From NCBI GenBank assembly GCA_021772595.1, contig JAJFLS010000154.1:1-7719 (forward strand): a DNA stretch of 7,719 nt. The letters run 5' to 3'. The number at the start of each line of letters is the position of its first letter. The stretch's first letter is position 1. Under the pieces are notes generated by a model that did no database searches, was not told the DNA's origin, and worked only from the letters and a program-made list of their open reading frames with translations. Position numbers and translations under genes: made by a program. The stretch comes from Opitutales bacterium (lineage in GTDB: Bacteria > Verrucomicrobiota > Verrucomicrobiia > Opitutales > Opitutaceae). Shown one piece after another: positions 1 to 5,813 of this stretch.

Positions 1-41
1 CGCGGCACGCCGGGACGTCGTTGCCCTACCTGCTCACTCAT
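1..41 (-). CDS. possible 5' end of a minus-strand gene, cut by the window edge
   Basis: An ATG at 41-39 on the minus strand opens a frame that runs to the window edge without a stop, starting MSEQVGQRRPGVP. It begins 14 bp after the stop of the FecR-like gene on the same strand, a spacing that would suit an operon partner. There is no clear Shine-Dalgarno sequence in front of it, and 13 codons are far too few to assign a family or show coding bias. The start has no hydrophobic signal peptide within the visible residues. It could equally be non-coding sequence that happens to lack a stop. Confidence 0.3.
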   Translation of the reverse strand, partial: MSEQVGQRRPGVP

Positions 42-55
42 TTAACAAAGTAGAG

Positions 56-442
56 CTAAAGCGCCTCTTTCCGATACAGCACTATCTTCGATTCGTCTAC
101 ATGCTCGACGCGAAGATCAAACGTCAACTCCAGGAGGCTGACGAACACATCGGGATTGCCCGAACGGAGCGACGCGGTAATCTTCATTTCGCCCATCGCC
201 GGATCAGCAAGCTCGATTTGGGTCGCGTTGCTTTTGTTAAAGACGCGAACAACTTCCGAGAGAGGAGCGTCATCAAACTCCATATTAGCTCTCTCTGGAG
301 CTTTCACCAATTTCTCCTCTGTAGGCGGCACTGCCTCCACTAGAAGTGTCTCGCTTGGCGGATCCTCCTGATAGACCTGAACCAGCAGCAAGATAGCAAT
401 CCCCACCACTAAGCCAGAAAGCCCCACGATCAGGACCTTCAT
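56..442 (-). CDS. small membrane-anchored protein with FecR C-terminal/STN-like domain
   Basis: This 128-residue protein has one N-terminal hydrophobic segment (about residues 3-23, LIVGLSGLVVGIAILLLV), which is a membrane anchor or uncleaved signal. An acidic, proline-rich linker follows (about 24-52), then a domain at about 53-125. That domain starts MEFDDAPLSEVVRVFNKSN and contains ELADPAMGEMKITASL, matching the pattern of FecR C-terminal and secretin/TonB short N-terminal (STN) domains: an F-x-x-x-PL-x-EV opening, an alternating beta strand, then a leucine-rich helix. In FecR proteins this part sits in the periplasm and signals between a TonB-dependent receptor and an ECF sigma factor. 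Full FecR proteins are around 300 residues, with a cytoplasmic anti-sigma region and a FecR domain; both are missing here. The start is well supported: AGGAG (minus strand, 452-448) lies 5 nt before the ATG. The domain call is moderately sure; the role is unknown. Confidence 0.75.
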   Translation of the reverse strand: MKVLIVGLSGLVVGIAILLLVQVYQEDPPSETLLVEAVPPTEEKLVKAPERANMEFDDAPLSEVVRVFNKSNATQIELADPAMGEMKITASLRSGNPDVFVSLLELTFDLRVEHVDESKIVLYRKEAL

Positions 443-447
443 AAAGT

Positions 448-455
448 CTCCTCTC
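448..455 (-). promoter_or_regulatory. Shine-Dalgarno site of the FecR-like gene
   Basis: Read on the minus strand this is GAGAGGAG, with its AGGAG 5 nt before the ATG at 442-440. It is the strongest ribosome binding site in the window and fixes the start of the small membrane protein. Confidence 0.7.
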
Positions 456-620
456 TTGAGGCCATCTCAACAAAACGGAATCCCATCAATACTAAGACAG
501 TCCAAGAGCCGTTTTTCACTAAAAGAAAATTCGCTTCTCTCAAAAATAAATGCCCAAATCTCGAGCACGAGCGTCAAACGATGCAAAGCTGGAGCCTGAA
601 ACGTCATCGCTGCGCTAGGA

Positions 621-637
621 GACTTGCTCCACAAGTC
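621..637. repeat. short hairpin, 6-bp stem
   Basis: GACTTG (621-626) pairs perfectly with CAAGTC (632-637) around a 5-nt loop. An alternative pairing of GGAG (618-621) with CTCC (627-630) would compete with it. No T-run follows, so it does not look like an intrinsic terminator. Confidence 0.5.
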
Positions 638-645
638 AATAGGTC

Positions 646-656
646 CCGGCGTTGCC
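646..656. repeat. left copy of an 11-bp direct repeat flanking the REP-type element
   Basis: CCGGCGTTGCC occurs here and again exactly at 800-810, on either side of the symmetrical element at 658-799. One extra base (C657) separates this copy from the element. The arrangement looks like a target-site duplication. If the element and one copy are removed, the flanks join into a continuous sequence with a CCGGC-GTT-GCCGG hairpin. Confidence 0.55.
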
Positions 657-657
657 C

Positions 658-674
658 ATAGGCGTCAACTTAAG
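658..674. repeat. outer inverted repeat, left arm (17 bp)
   Basis: ATAGGCGTCAACTTAAG is perfectly complementary to 783-799. It is separated from the inner REP arm by 22 bp, whereas the right arm is separated by 12 bp, so the element is asymmetric in its spacers. Confidence 0.8.
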
Positions 675-696
675 CTGAAAACGAGAGTTCGCCTGG

Positions 697-721
697 TGTA
701 GGAGCCTGCTTGCAGGCGATT
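697..721 (+). repeat. REP-like unit, left copy
   Basis: The unit starts with GTAG (698-701), followed by a core hairpin GCCTGC (704-709), TT loop, GCAGGC (712-717), and ends CGATT. It is an exact 25-bp inverted match to 746-770. The layout resembles the GTAGGAGC...GCGA REP families common in Pseudomonas and related genomes. Confidence 0.75.
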
Positions 722-745
722 GTTTCCCTGAGTTATAGCGAAGAA

Positions 746-770
746 AATCGCCTGCAAGCAGGCTCCTACA
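746..770 (-). repeat. REP-like unit, right copy, inverted
   Basis: This is the reverse complement of 697-721 with no mismatch. Its core is GCCTGC (750-755), AA loop, GCAGGC (758-763), and its GTAG head reads on the minus strand at 769-766. The 24-bp gap between the two units would form the loop of a long cruciform or RNA hairpin. Confidence 0.75.
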
Positions 771-782
771 TTTGTGAAAACA

Positions 783-799
783 CTTAAGTTGACGCCTAT
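783..799. repeat. outer inverted repeat, right arm (17 bp)
   Basis: CTTAAGTTGACGCCTAT is the exact complement of 658-674. The match stops at C657 against C800, which marks the edge of the symmetrical unit. Confidence 0.8.
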
Positions 800-810
800 C
801 CGGCGTTGCC
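800..810. repeat. right copy of the 11-bp direct repeat
   Basis: CCGGCGTTGCC matches 646-656 exactly and touches the outer right arm directly. With the next two bases it forms a CCGGC-GTT-GCCGG palindrome (800-812), so the apparent insertion point was itself a small hairpin. Confidence 0.55.
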
Positions 811-846
811 GGAAAAAGGCTCCACGAATTTCCAGCTCGAACCTCT

Positions 847-883
847 ATCTCGCCAAGCGAGATCCTGTTTGCCCGAAGGGCAA
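847..883. repeat. two tandem short hairpins with 3-nt loops
   Basis: The first stem is ATCTCGC (847-853), CAA loop, GCGAGAT (857-863). The second is TTGCCC (869-874), GAA loop, GGGCAA (878-883). Both are perfect and lie 113 to 150 bp before the regulator gene. No T-run follows either one. They could be part of a structured repeat family or of a leader RNA. Confidence 0.5.
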
Positions 884-996
884 CCTAGCGAAGCGATGAC
901 GATGATTGATAAAGCGCCAAGCCGACCGCCCCCGAGGCTCCAAAAAAGCTTAAGACCTCATTGACCGCAGCGAAATACTCACATTCTCTCCATTTC

Positions 997-1992
997 ATGC
1001 CGAGTCTTAACGATGTAGCAAAACTGTCCGGTTACTCCATTGCTACCGTATCTAGGGTCATAAACGGTTCCGATAAAGTCACCCCATCGACGCGCGAATC
1101 CGTCGAAAAGGCTATGGAGAGCCTAGGCTATTTGCCAAGCCGTGTCGCGCGTCGCCTCAGGCAAAAGGGAGGCCTGCGCCACCTTCTTGGCGTCATATTG
1201 CCCAACATACAGAATCCCATCAACGCCGAGATCGCGCGAGGAATCGAGGACATCGCTTACGCGAATCGCTTCGCGGTCATACTATGCAATTCCGATGACA
1301 AATACGAAAAGGAGAAGTTCTACTTGGATGTCATGCGGGCCGAATCAGTGGATGGAGTCATACTGCCGCCCAATCAGGAAAGCAACGCCGCGGTACTGGA
1401 AGTCATCGAGAAAGGGATGCCCGTGGTCCTCGTAGACCGCGCGATTAGAGGCGTCCAAGTAGACACGGTAGAAGTGGACAACGTTATCGGAGCCAAAGCG
1501 GCGATTGATCATCTAATCCAACTTGGACACACGCGTATCGCAATGATCGCGGGCCCTGGCTCCATCTCGAACAGTCGTCAGAGAAAGCGCGGTTTTGAGA
1601 AGGCCTTCAAGGAAGCGAACTTGCCTATCGACCCCGAACTTGTTCGGACCGGTGACTACACGCAAAGCACTGGCCGCGCGCTTGCGGAAGAGCTGCTCGA
1701 TTTGACTTCACCTCCCACGGCCGTGTTCGCATCCAACAACTTCATGGCCGTCGGCGCCCTCGAAGCAATCCACAAACGGAATCTCCGCATACCGGAAGAC
1801 GTCGCGCTCATTGGCTTCGACGATTTCCCCTGGGCCGAATCGCTAGATCCACCGCTCAGCGTTGTAAAACAACCTGCTTACGAAGTGGGTCAAACCGCGG
1901 CTCAACTCTTGTTGGACCGCCTAAGCAATCCAGATTTGCCCATATCGAAACTCCGCCTCAGCCCAGAGCTTATCCTGAGAAAGTCTTGCTGA
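997..1992 (+). CDS. LacI-family transcriptional regulator, probable repressor of the inositol operon
   Basis: This 331-residue protein has the standard LacI layout. A helix-turn-helix lies at about residues 3-23 (LNDVAKLSGYSIATVSRVIN), followed by a hinge helix (about 46-58, LPSRVARRLRQKG) and a periplasmic-binding-protein-like effector domain from about 62. That domain has LGVILPNIQNP near its start, R-x-GF at 197-200, ASNNFMAVGAL at 245-255 and GFDDFPWA at 273-280. I chose the ATG at 997 because LacI proteins begin a few residues before the helix; the frame stays open to a TTG at 961, and neither start has a clear Shine-Dalgarno. The I-A-T-V-S-R recognition helix is close to that of CcpA-like members, which bind operators with a central CG, and such a palindrome lies 89 bp downstream. 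The effector is unknown; inositol or a pathway intermediate is inferred from context only. It is on the same strand as the operon, and I see no terminator after it. Confidence 0.93.
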   Translation: MPSLNDVAKLSGYSIATVSRVINGSDKVTPSTRESVEKAMESLGYLPSRVARRLRQKGGLRHLLGVILPNIQNPINAEIARGIEDIAYANRFAVILCNSDDKYEKEKFYLDVMRAESVDGVILPPNQESNAAVLEVIEKGMPVVLVDRAIRGVQVDTVEVDNVIGAKAAIDHLIQLGHTRIAMIAGPGSISNSRQRKRGFEKAFKEANLPIDPELVRTGDYTQSTGRALAEELLDLTSPPTAVFASNNFMAVGALEAIHKRNLRIPEDVALIGFDDFPWAESLDPPLSVVKQPAYEVGQTAAQLLLDRLSNPDLPISKLRLSPELILRKSC

Positions 1993-2080
1993 ATGCGCTC
2001 ATTCGGTGAATCCTGTGTCCTAAGTTCATACCCTATGATCGAATCAAAACGAAAAAAGATTGGACAATTGAATCACGATT

Positions 2081-2098
2081 AATGTAAACGTTTACATT
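2081..2098. promoter_or_regulatory. LacI-family operator candidate upstream of iolB
   Basis: AATGTAAACGTTTACATT is a perfect 18-bp palindrome with a central CG, the classic form of LacI-family operators (TGTAAACGTTTACA core). It lies 57 bp before the iolB start and directly after the regulator gene. A weak -35-like TGGACA (2061-2066) precedes it, so a bound repressor would probably cover the promoter or the transcription start. I found no second copy in the window. The assignment to the neighbouring regulator is inference from position and motif type. Confidence 0.8.
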
Positions 2099-2155
2099 TT
2101 AGCTCTATCAATCTCCGATTTCTCGAAAATCACTCGCAAATACTAGCTAGCGGCA

Positions 2156-2998
2156 ATGGCACATTCAAACAATCGATCGCCTCATCTCATACCGAGTCCA
2201 GCTCCAGAATTTGGCGCCGGATACACCAAAATAACCGAAGCCGGCGATTCGTCCTCGGGCGGGCTCGACACCCAAATGGATTTTGGAATCAAAGTCCAAA
2301 GTCGTGGCGAGATTATCGACGAAACAAGCGCCAAAGAATCCGTTTGGCTTCTTATCCGCGGCGAGGCGAAGATCTCGCTCGACGGCGAAGAGCAGAACGT
2401 CAAACGCGACTCGATTTTCGACGAAGCTCCAACGGCCATTCACCTGGGACCAGAGACTCCGATCATAATAGAACCACTAAGCGAAGAAGTGGAGTGGGCA
2501 GTAACGCGGACCACAAACGAGCGGAAACTGAAGCCCACTATATATACGCCCGATAAGCTCTCGCCAGAGTTTCGCGGCGCCGGATTGGTTCAAGACGCTT
2601 GTCTGCGAAATGTGCGATTGATTTTCGACTACGACACAAACCCGGAAGCGAACCTAGTCATCGGCGAAGTCGTCAACTATCCCGGACGCTGGTCCAGTTA
2701 TCCGCCTCACCATCACGACCAACCCGAGATATATCATTACCGATTTACCAAGCCGCAAGGTTACGGCCACGCTGAACTAGGCGACGAGGTATTTAAAGTA
2801 CAGCAGAACGACACCATCGCCATTCCCCCACAACTGGACCATGCTCAAGTGTCGGCGCCTGGCTACGGCATGTGGTATCTATGGGTGATACGTCATCTTG
2901 AAAACAATCCGTACACTGGTTTTGAATTTACTCCCGACCACACGTGGACGCTAGAGCCGGACGACCAAGGCTGGAAACCCCAAGGAGATCAAGGGTAA
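2156..2998 (+). CDS. iolB: 5-deoxy-glucuronate isomerase IolB
   Basis: IolB converts 5-deoxy-D-glucuronate to 2-deoxy-5-keto-D-gluconate in the cytoplasm, the third step after inosose formation. The 280 residues cover the family's usual length (about 270) and form a double cupin of the KduI/IolB type. The C-terminal cupin is very clear: GEVVNYPGRWSSYPPHHHD (170-188), QPEIYHYRF (189-197), KPQGYG (199-204), then NDTIAIPPQLDHAQVSAPGYG (first residues near 218) and MWYLWVIRHLE (239-249). His185-187, Glu191 and His229 are the likely metal ligands. The ATG at 2156 gives a normal N-terminus, but no Shine-Dalgarno is visible in front of it. It is the first gene of the operon, following the palindromic operator, and ends 2 bp before iolD. 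Confidence 0.96.
   Translation: MAHSNNRSPHLIPSPAPEFGAGYTKITEAGDSSSGGLDTQMDFGIKVQSRGEIIDETSAKESVWLLIRGEAKISLDGEEQNVKRDSIFDEAPTAIHLGPETPIIIEPLSEEVEWAVTRTTNERKLKPTIYTPDKLSPEFRGAGLVQDACLRNVRLIFDYDTNPEANLVIGEVVNYPGRWSSYPPHHHDQPEIYHYRFTKPQGYGHAELGDEVFKVQQNDTIAIPPQLDHAQVSAPGYGMWYLWVIRHLENNPYTGFEFTPDHTWTLEPDDQGWKPQGDQG
2982..2995 (+). promoter_or_regulatory. Shine-Dalgarno region of iolD inside the end of iolB
   Basis: AAGGAG at 2982-2987 and AAGGG at 2991-2995 both precede the iolD ATG at 3001. The second has the better spacing (5 nt). They support 3001 over an in-frame upstream ATG at 2944, which lies inside the conserved end of iolB. Translational coupling between the two genes is likely. Confidence 0.55.
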
Positions 2999-3000
2999 CT

Positions 3001-4869
3001 ATGAAAACTGAACGACTATCGGTGGCGGCTGCCATCGTAAAATTTCTGCAGAATCAATACATTGCCCGGGACGGCCAAGAGCATCGCCTGATCAATGGTG
3101 TAATTGGAATTTTCGGACACGGAAACGTTACCGGATTCGGTCAAGCGCTGGAAGAATATGGAGGCAACGGTCTCCCCTACTATCAGGGCAAGAATGAGCA
3201 ATGCATGGTGCACGCCGCAACCGCATTCGCTAAAGCTCGCCGTCGCCTAGGCGCCATGGCCTGCACCTCTTCAATCGGGCCCGGAGCGACCAATATGATC
3301 ACCGGAGCGGCTGTGGCTACCGTCAACCGCCTGCCGGTATTGCTTCTGCCGGGAGATATCTTTGCCAGTCGCATTCCTGGGCCGGTGTTACAGCAACTGG
3401 AGAATCCGCTCACCCAAGATTCAAGCGTGAACGACTGCTTCAAACCGGTCTCGAAATACTGGGACCGCATTTACCGTCCTGAACAATTGCTTTCCGCCTT
3501 GCCCGAATCGATGCGCGTGCTCTCCGACCCCTCCCAAACGGGAGCCGTAACCCTTTCTATGCCGCAAGATGTGCAGGCGGAAGGCTACGATTTCCCTGCC
3601 CACCTGTTTCAACGACGCGTTTATAACATCGATCGCAATTCTGTAACGAGAGATTCATTACAAGAGGCCGCGCGGCAAATCAAAGCAGCCAAACAACCGC
3701 TCATTGTCGCCGGAGGGGGTATCCACTACTCGGAGGCGGAAGACGCCTTGCGCGTTTTCGCTGAACAACTCGGAATCCCAGTGGTCGTTTCGCAGGCCGG
3801 AAAAGGGTCTATGCTAGAGAGCCATCCACAATGCCTCGGTTCTGTTGGAGCCACCGGAAATCTCGCGGGCAACCGGGCAGCGGTCGAAGCGGATCTGGTC
3901 ATCAACATCGGCACTCGCCTGTCCGACTTTACCACCGCATCAAAATCGCAGTTTCAAAATCCGGACGTCCGCTTTATCGCGATCAATGTCAATGCGATGG
4001 ATGCCCACAAACATGGAGCGTATCCACTTATCGGTGATGCCAGGGCTGTTCTGGAAGATTTGACGGAAGCTCTGAATGGCCATGCGGTCCCAGCGGATTA
4101 CGCCAGCAACCTTTCCGATTGGAAAGCAAGCTGGAAAGCAGCCCATGCGGACATCGTTCACCCCGACAACGATAATGGACCACTTTATCAGAGCGAAGTG
4201 ATTCACATTCTCAACGAATTCGGCGACGAGAATTCCACGACCGTCCACGCATCCGGCGGAGTTCCCGGCGACATCCACAAGCTATGGAATTGCAAAGACT
4301 CGATGGACTACCATTCGGAGTACGGTTATTCCTGCATGGGCTACGAGATCGCTGGCGCCATGGGCGTAAAGTTGGCGGACCCCAACCGGGAAGTCTATAC
4401 CCTCGTAGGCGATGGCAGCTATATGATGCTGAGCCAAGACATCGTTACTTCCATCCAGGAAGGCCTGAAAATAACGATCGTTCTGGTCGACAACCATGGT
4501 TTCCAGTGTATCCGCGGCCTGCAAAAGAGTTGCGGAGGAAACGAGTTCGGAAACGAATTCCGCCACCGAGAAGACGGCAGCCAGCGACTAGATGGTGACT
4601 TCGTGGAAATCGATTTCTGCGCCAATGCCCAGAGCATGGGGGCCAATGTCTACCGCGCTGAAAACGAGGAGTCACTCATTGAGGCGCTGGCCAAAGCGAA
4701 GAAAGAAACGAGGACTACCTTGATCTACGTTCCCATAAGAAGAGACTCGAATATCCCAGGCTACTCCTGGTGGGAAGTTCCCGTTTCGGATTCATCGAAT
4801 ATCCCGGCTGTCCAGCAATCCCAGAAGGATTACCAAGAGGCCAAGAAGAAGCAGAGGTACTACTATTGA
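3001..4869 (+). CDS. iolD: 3D-(3,5/4)-trihydroxycyclohexane-1,2-dione hydrolase IolD
   Basis: IolD is a thiamine-diphosphate enzyme that hydrolytically opens the cyclic dione made by IolE, giving 5-deoxy-glucuronate. The 622 residues match the family length. Three regions are visible. The pyrimidine-binding domain (about 1-180) has the catalytic glutamate Glu66 in YYQGKNEQ and TSSIGPGATNMITGA at 89-103. The central domain (about 215-355) has LIVAGGG and NIGTRLSDF. The pyrophosphate-binding domain (about 395-590) carries the ThDP motif from Gly470-Asp-Gly to Asn498 (VDNHGFQCIRGLQ). HASGGVPGDIHKLW is typical of IolD rather than acetolactate synthase. An in-frame start at 2944 would add 19 residues but overlaps iolB and is disfavoured. 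The stop lies immediately before iolE. Nothing looks truncated. Confidence 0.97.
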   Translation: MKTERLSVAAAIVKFLQNQYIARDGQEHRLINGVIGIFGHGNVTGFGQALEEYGGNGLPYYQGKNEQCMVHAATAFAKARRRLGAMACTSSIGPGATNMITGAAVATVNRLPVLLLPGDIFASRIPGPVLQQLENPLTQDSSVNDCFKPVSKYWDRIYRPEQLLSALPESMRVLSDPSQTGAVTLSMPQDVQAEGYDFPAHLFQRRVYNIDRNSVTRDSLQEAARQIKAAKQPLIVAGGGIHYSEAEDALRVFAEQLGIPVVVSQAGKGSMLESHPQCLGSVGATGNLAGNRAAVEADLVINIGTRLSDFTTASKSQFQNPDVRFIAINVNAMDAHKHGAYPLIGDARAVLEDLTEALNGHAVPADYASNLSDWKASWKAAHADIVHPDNDNGPLYQSEVIHILNEFGDENSTTVHASGGVPGDIHKLWNCKDSMDYHSEYGYSCMGYEIAGAMGVKLADPNREVYTLVGDGSYMMLSQDIVTSIQEGLKITIVLVDNHGFQCIRGLQKSCGGNEFGNEFRHREDGSQRLDGDFVEIDFCANAQSMGANVYRAENEESLIEALAKAKKETRTTLIYVPIRRDSNIPGYSWWEVPVSDSSNIPAVQQSQKDYQEAKKKQRYYY

Positions 4870-4871
4870 AT

Positions 4872-5792
4872 ATGCGCGAAAGATTCCAGGAGCTGAACAA
4901 TCCTCTTGGAGTGCATCCCATCAACTGGAGCAATGATGATTTCCGGGACCTGGGTGGCGACACTCCCTTGGAAACCTGTTTTCAGCAAATGCATGCGGCA
5001 GGATACGCAGGCACCGAAGTCGGCAACAAGTATCCACAAGACCCCGACACGCTACGAACGTTGATGATCTCGCATCAGCTAAGGCTGATCGGCGGCTGGC
5101 ACAGTACGTACCTAGCCGATAAAGAATACGCAGAAGAGGAACGACGATTTCTTGATTACCTTAATTTCCTCAAGGCTATGGATGCCTCCGTCGTCATCCT
5201 GGCCGAATGCAGCAACGCGATCCATGGAGACGAGTCCCGGCCTCTCAAGTTCGGACCGGAAATGATCGAGCTTTCCGAAGAACAATGGAGACGCGTTTAC
5301 GAAGGCTTAGACAGATTAAGCGAACTGGCCGACAGTGAAGGCTTGCCGGCCGTTTACCATCACCACATGGGTACCGCCGTTCAGTCCGAGTCCGCGCTTG
5401 ACGCCTTAATGGCCAATACTCGAAAGCTGAATCTACTTTTCGACACCGGTCACTTGGCGTTCGCCGGAATTGATCCGACAACAATTCTAGAGCGGTACAT
5501 TGATCGCATCGCTCACGTGCATTTGAAGAACATTCGACCTAACGTTGTCGAGCGGGTCAAAGAGGAAGGGCTTTCGTTTGGCCACGCGGTAAGGGCCGGC
5601 GTTTATACCGTTCCTGGTGACGAAGCTGAGGGTGAGCCTGGGGTGGATTATCCTCCTTTGCTTGATCGATTAGCCGAACGCGGATACAAAGGCTGGTACG
5701 TCGTCGAGGCCGAACAAGATCCAGAGAAAGCCAATCCACAAGAGTACGCTTTGAAAGCGCGAAACTATCTGCGCGAAACAACTGGTTTATAA
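4872..5792 (+). CDS. iolE: inosose dehydratase IolE (2-keto-myo-inositol dehydratase)
   Basis: IolE removes water from 2-keto-myo-inositol (scyllo-inosose) to give the trihydroxycyclohexane dione used by IolD. The 306 residues fit the family (about 300) and form an AP-endonuclease-2-type TIM barrel. Conserved stretches are NPLGVHPINWSNDD near the start, GYAGTEVGNKYP (44-55), AECSNAIHGD (111-120), HHHMGT (163-168), DTGHLAFAG (191-199), HVHLKN (215-220) and VVEAEQDP (277-284). The acidic and histidine residues in these blocks are the expected metal and substrate ligands. The start is slightly ambiguous: AGAGG (4853-4857) is 14 nt before the ATG at 4872 but 8 nt before an in-frame TTG at 4866 that overlaps the iolD stop. 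Either start changes only two residues. Confidence 0.96.
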   Translation: MRERFQELNNPLGVHPINWSNDDFRDLGGDTPLETCFQQMHAAGYAGTEVGNKYPQDPDTLRTLMISHQLRLIGGWHSTYLADKEYAEEERRFLDYLNFLKAMDASVVILAECSNAIHGDESRPLKFGPEMIELSEEQWRRVYEGLDRLSELADSEGLPAVYHHHMGTAVQSESALDALMANTRKLNLLFDTGHLAFAGIDPTTILERYIDRIAHVHLKNIRPNVVERVKEEGLSFGHAVRAGVYTVPGDEAEGEPGVDYPPLLDRLAERGYKGWYVVEAEQDPEKANPQEYALKARNYLRETTGL

Positions 5793-5813
5793 CATTAATT
5801 AACCTCTATCATT

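Larger units (their letters stand above)
658..799. mobile_element. REPIN/MITE-like symmetrical element, non-autonomous
   Basis: This 142-bp element has two nested perfect inverted repeats. The outer arms are ATAGGCGTCAACTTAAG at 658-674 and its exact complement at 783-799. The inner arms are 25 bp each, at 697-721 and 746-770. The inner arms have the build of REP sequences mobilised by RAYT (REP-associated tyrosine) transposases: a GTAG head followed by a palindromic core. Two REPs in inverted orientation form a REPIN. No coding sequence fits inside, so any transposase must act from elsewhere. The 17-bp outer repeat is not part of a standard REPIN and could be the terminal repeats of a separate MITE into which the REPIN sits, or the true ends of the whole unit. 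An 11-bp flanking duplication supports mobility. Confidence 0.65.
443..996. other. 554-bp intergenic region with hairpins and a REP-type element, no gene seen
   Basis: I see no convincing coding sequence on either strand here. The region separates two divergently read loci and so should hold promoters for both, but no hexamer pair is convincing. A TTGACC at 961-966 resembles a -35 box without a clear partner. Structure is abundant: hairpins at 621-637, 847-863 and 869-883, and the large symmetrical element at 658-799. The phrase GCTCCA recurs in three settings, near 626, 819 and 936. Confidence 0.7.

Noticed and set aside
661..797. Possible integron attC site, because the outer arms contain GTCAAC and GTTGAC
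   Set aside because: The arms do not satisfy the RYYYAAC / GTTRRRY core rule, and the perfect 25-bp inner arms are unlike the imperfect attC fold with extrahelical bases.
658..799. CRISPR array or intrinsic terminator
   Set aside because: There are only two inverted, not direct, repeat units, no spacer regularity, and no T-run after the stem.
961..996. TTG start extending the LacI regulator by 12 residues
   Set aside because: The added residues precede the usual LacI start and no Shine-Dalgarno supports the TTG; the TTGACC there looks more like a promoter element.
2944..3000. Upstream ATG extending IolD by 19 residues
   Set aside because: It overlaps the end of iolB, and the extension (many Arg and Pro) does not look like an IolD N-terminus, while 3001 has AAGGG at 5 nt.
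3940..4278. Open minus-strand frame of 112 codons inside iolD
   Set aside because: It lies opposite a conserved region of iolD and has no motifs or ribosome binding site.
4770..4871. Upstream ATG extending IolE by 34 residues
   Set aside because: The extension lies within the coding end of iolD and does not resemble IolE; family similarity begins just after 4872.
5795..5802. TTAATTAA palindrome between iolE and the transaldolase-like gene
   Set aside because: An 8-bp AT palindrome in an AT-rich gap is expected by chance, and no terminator or operator structure surrounds it.
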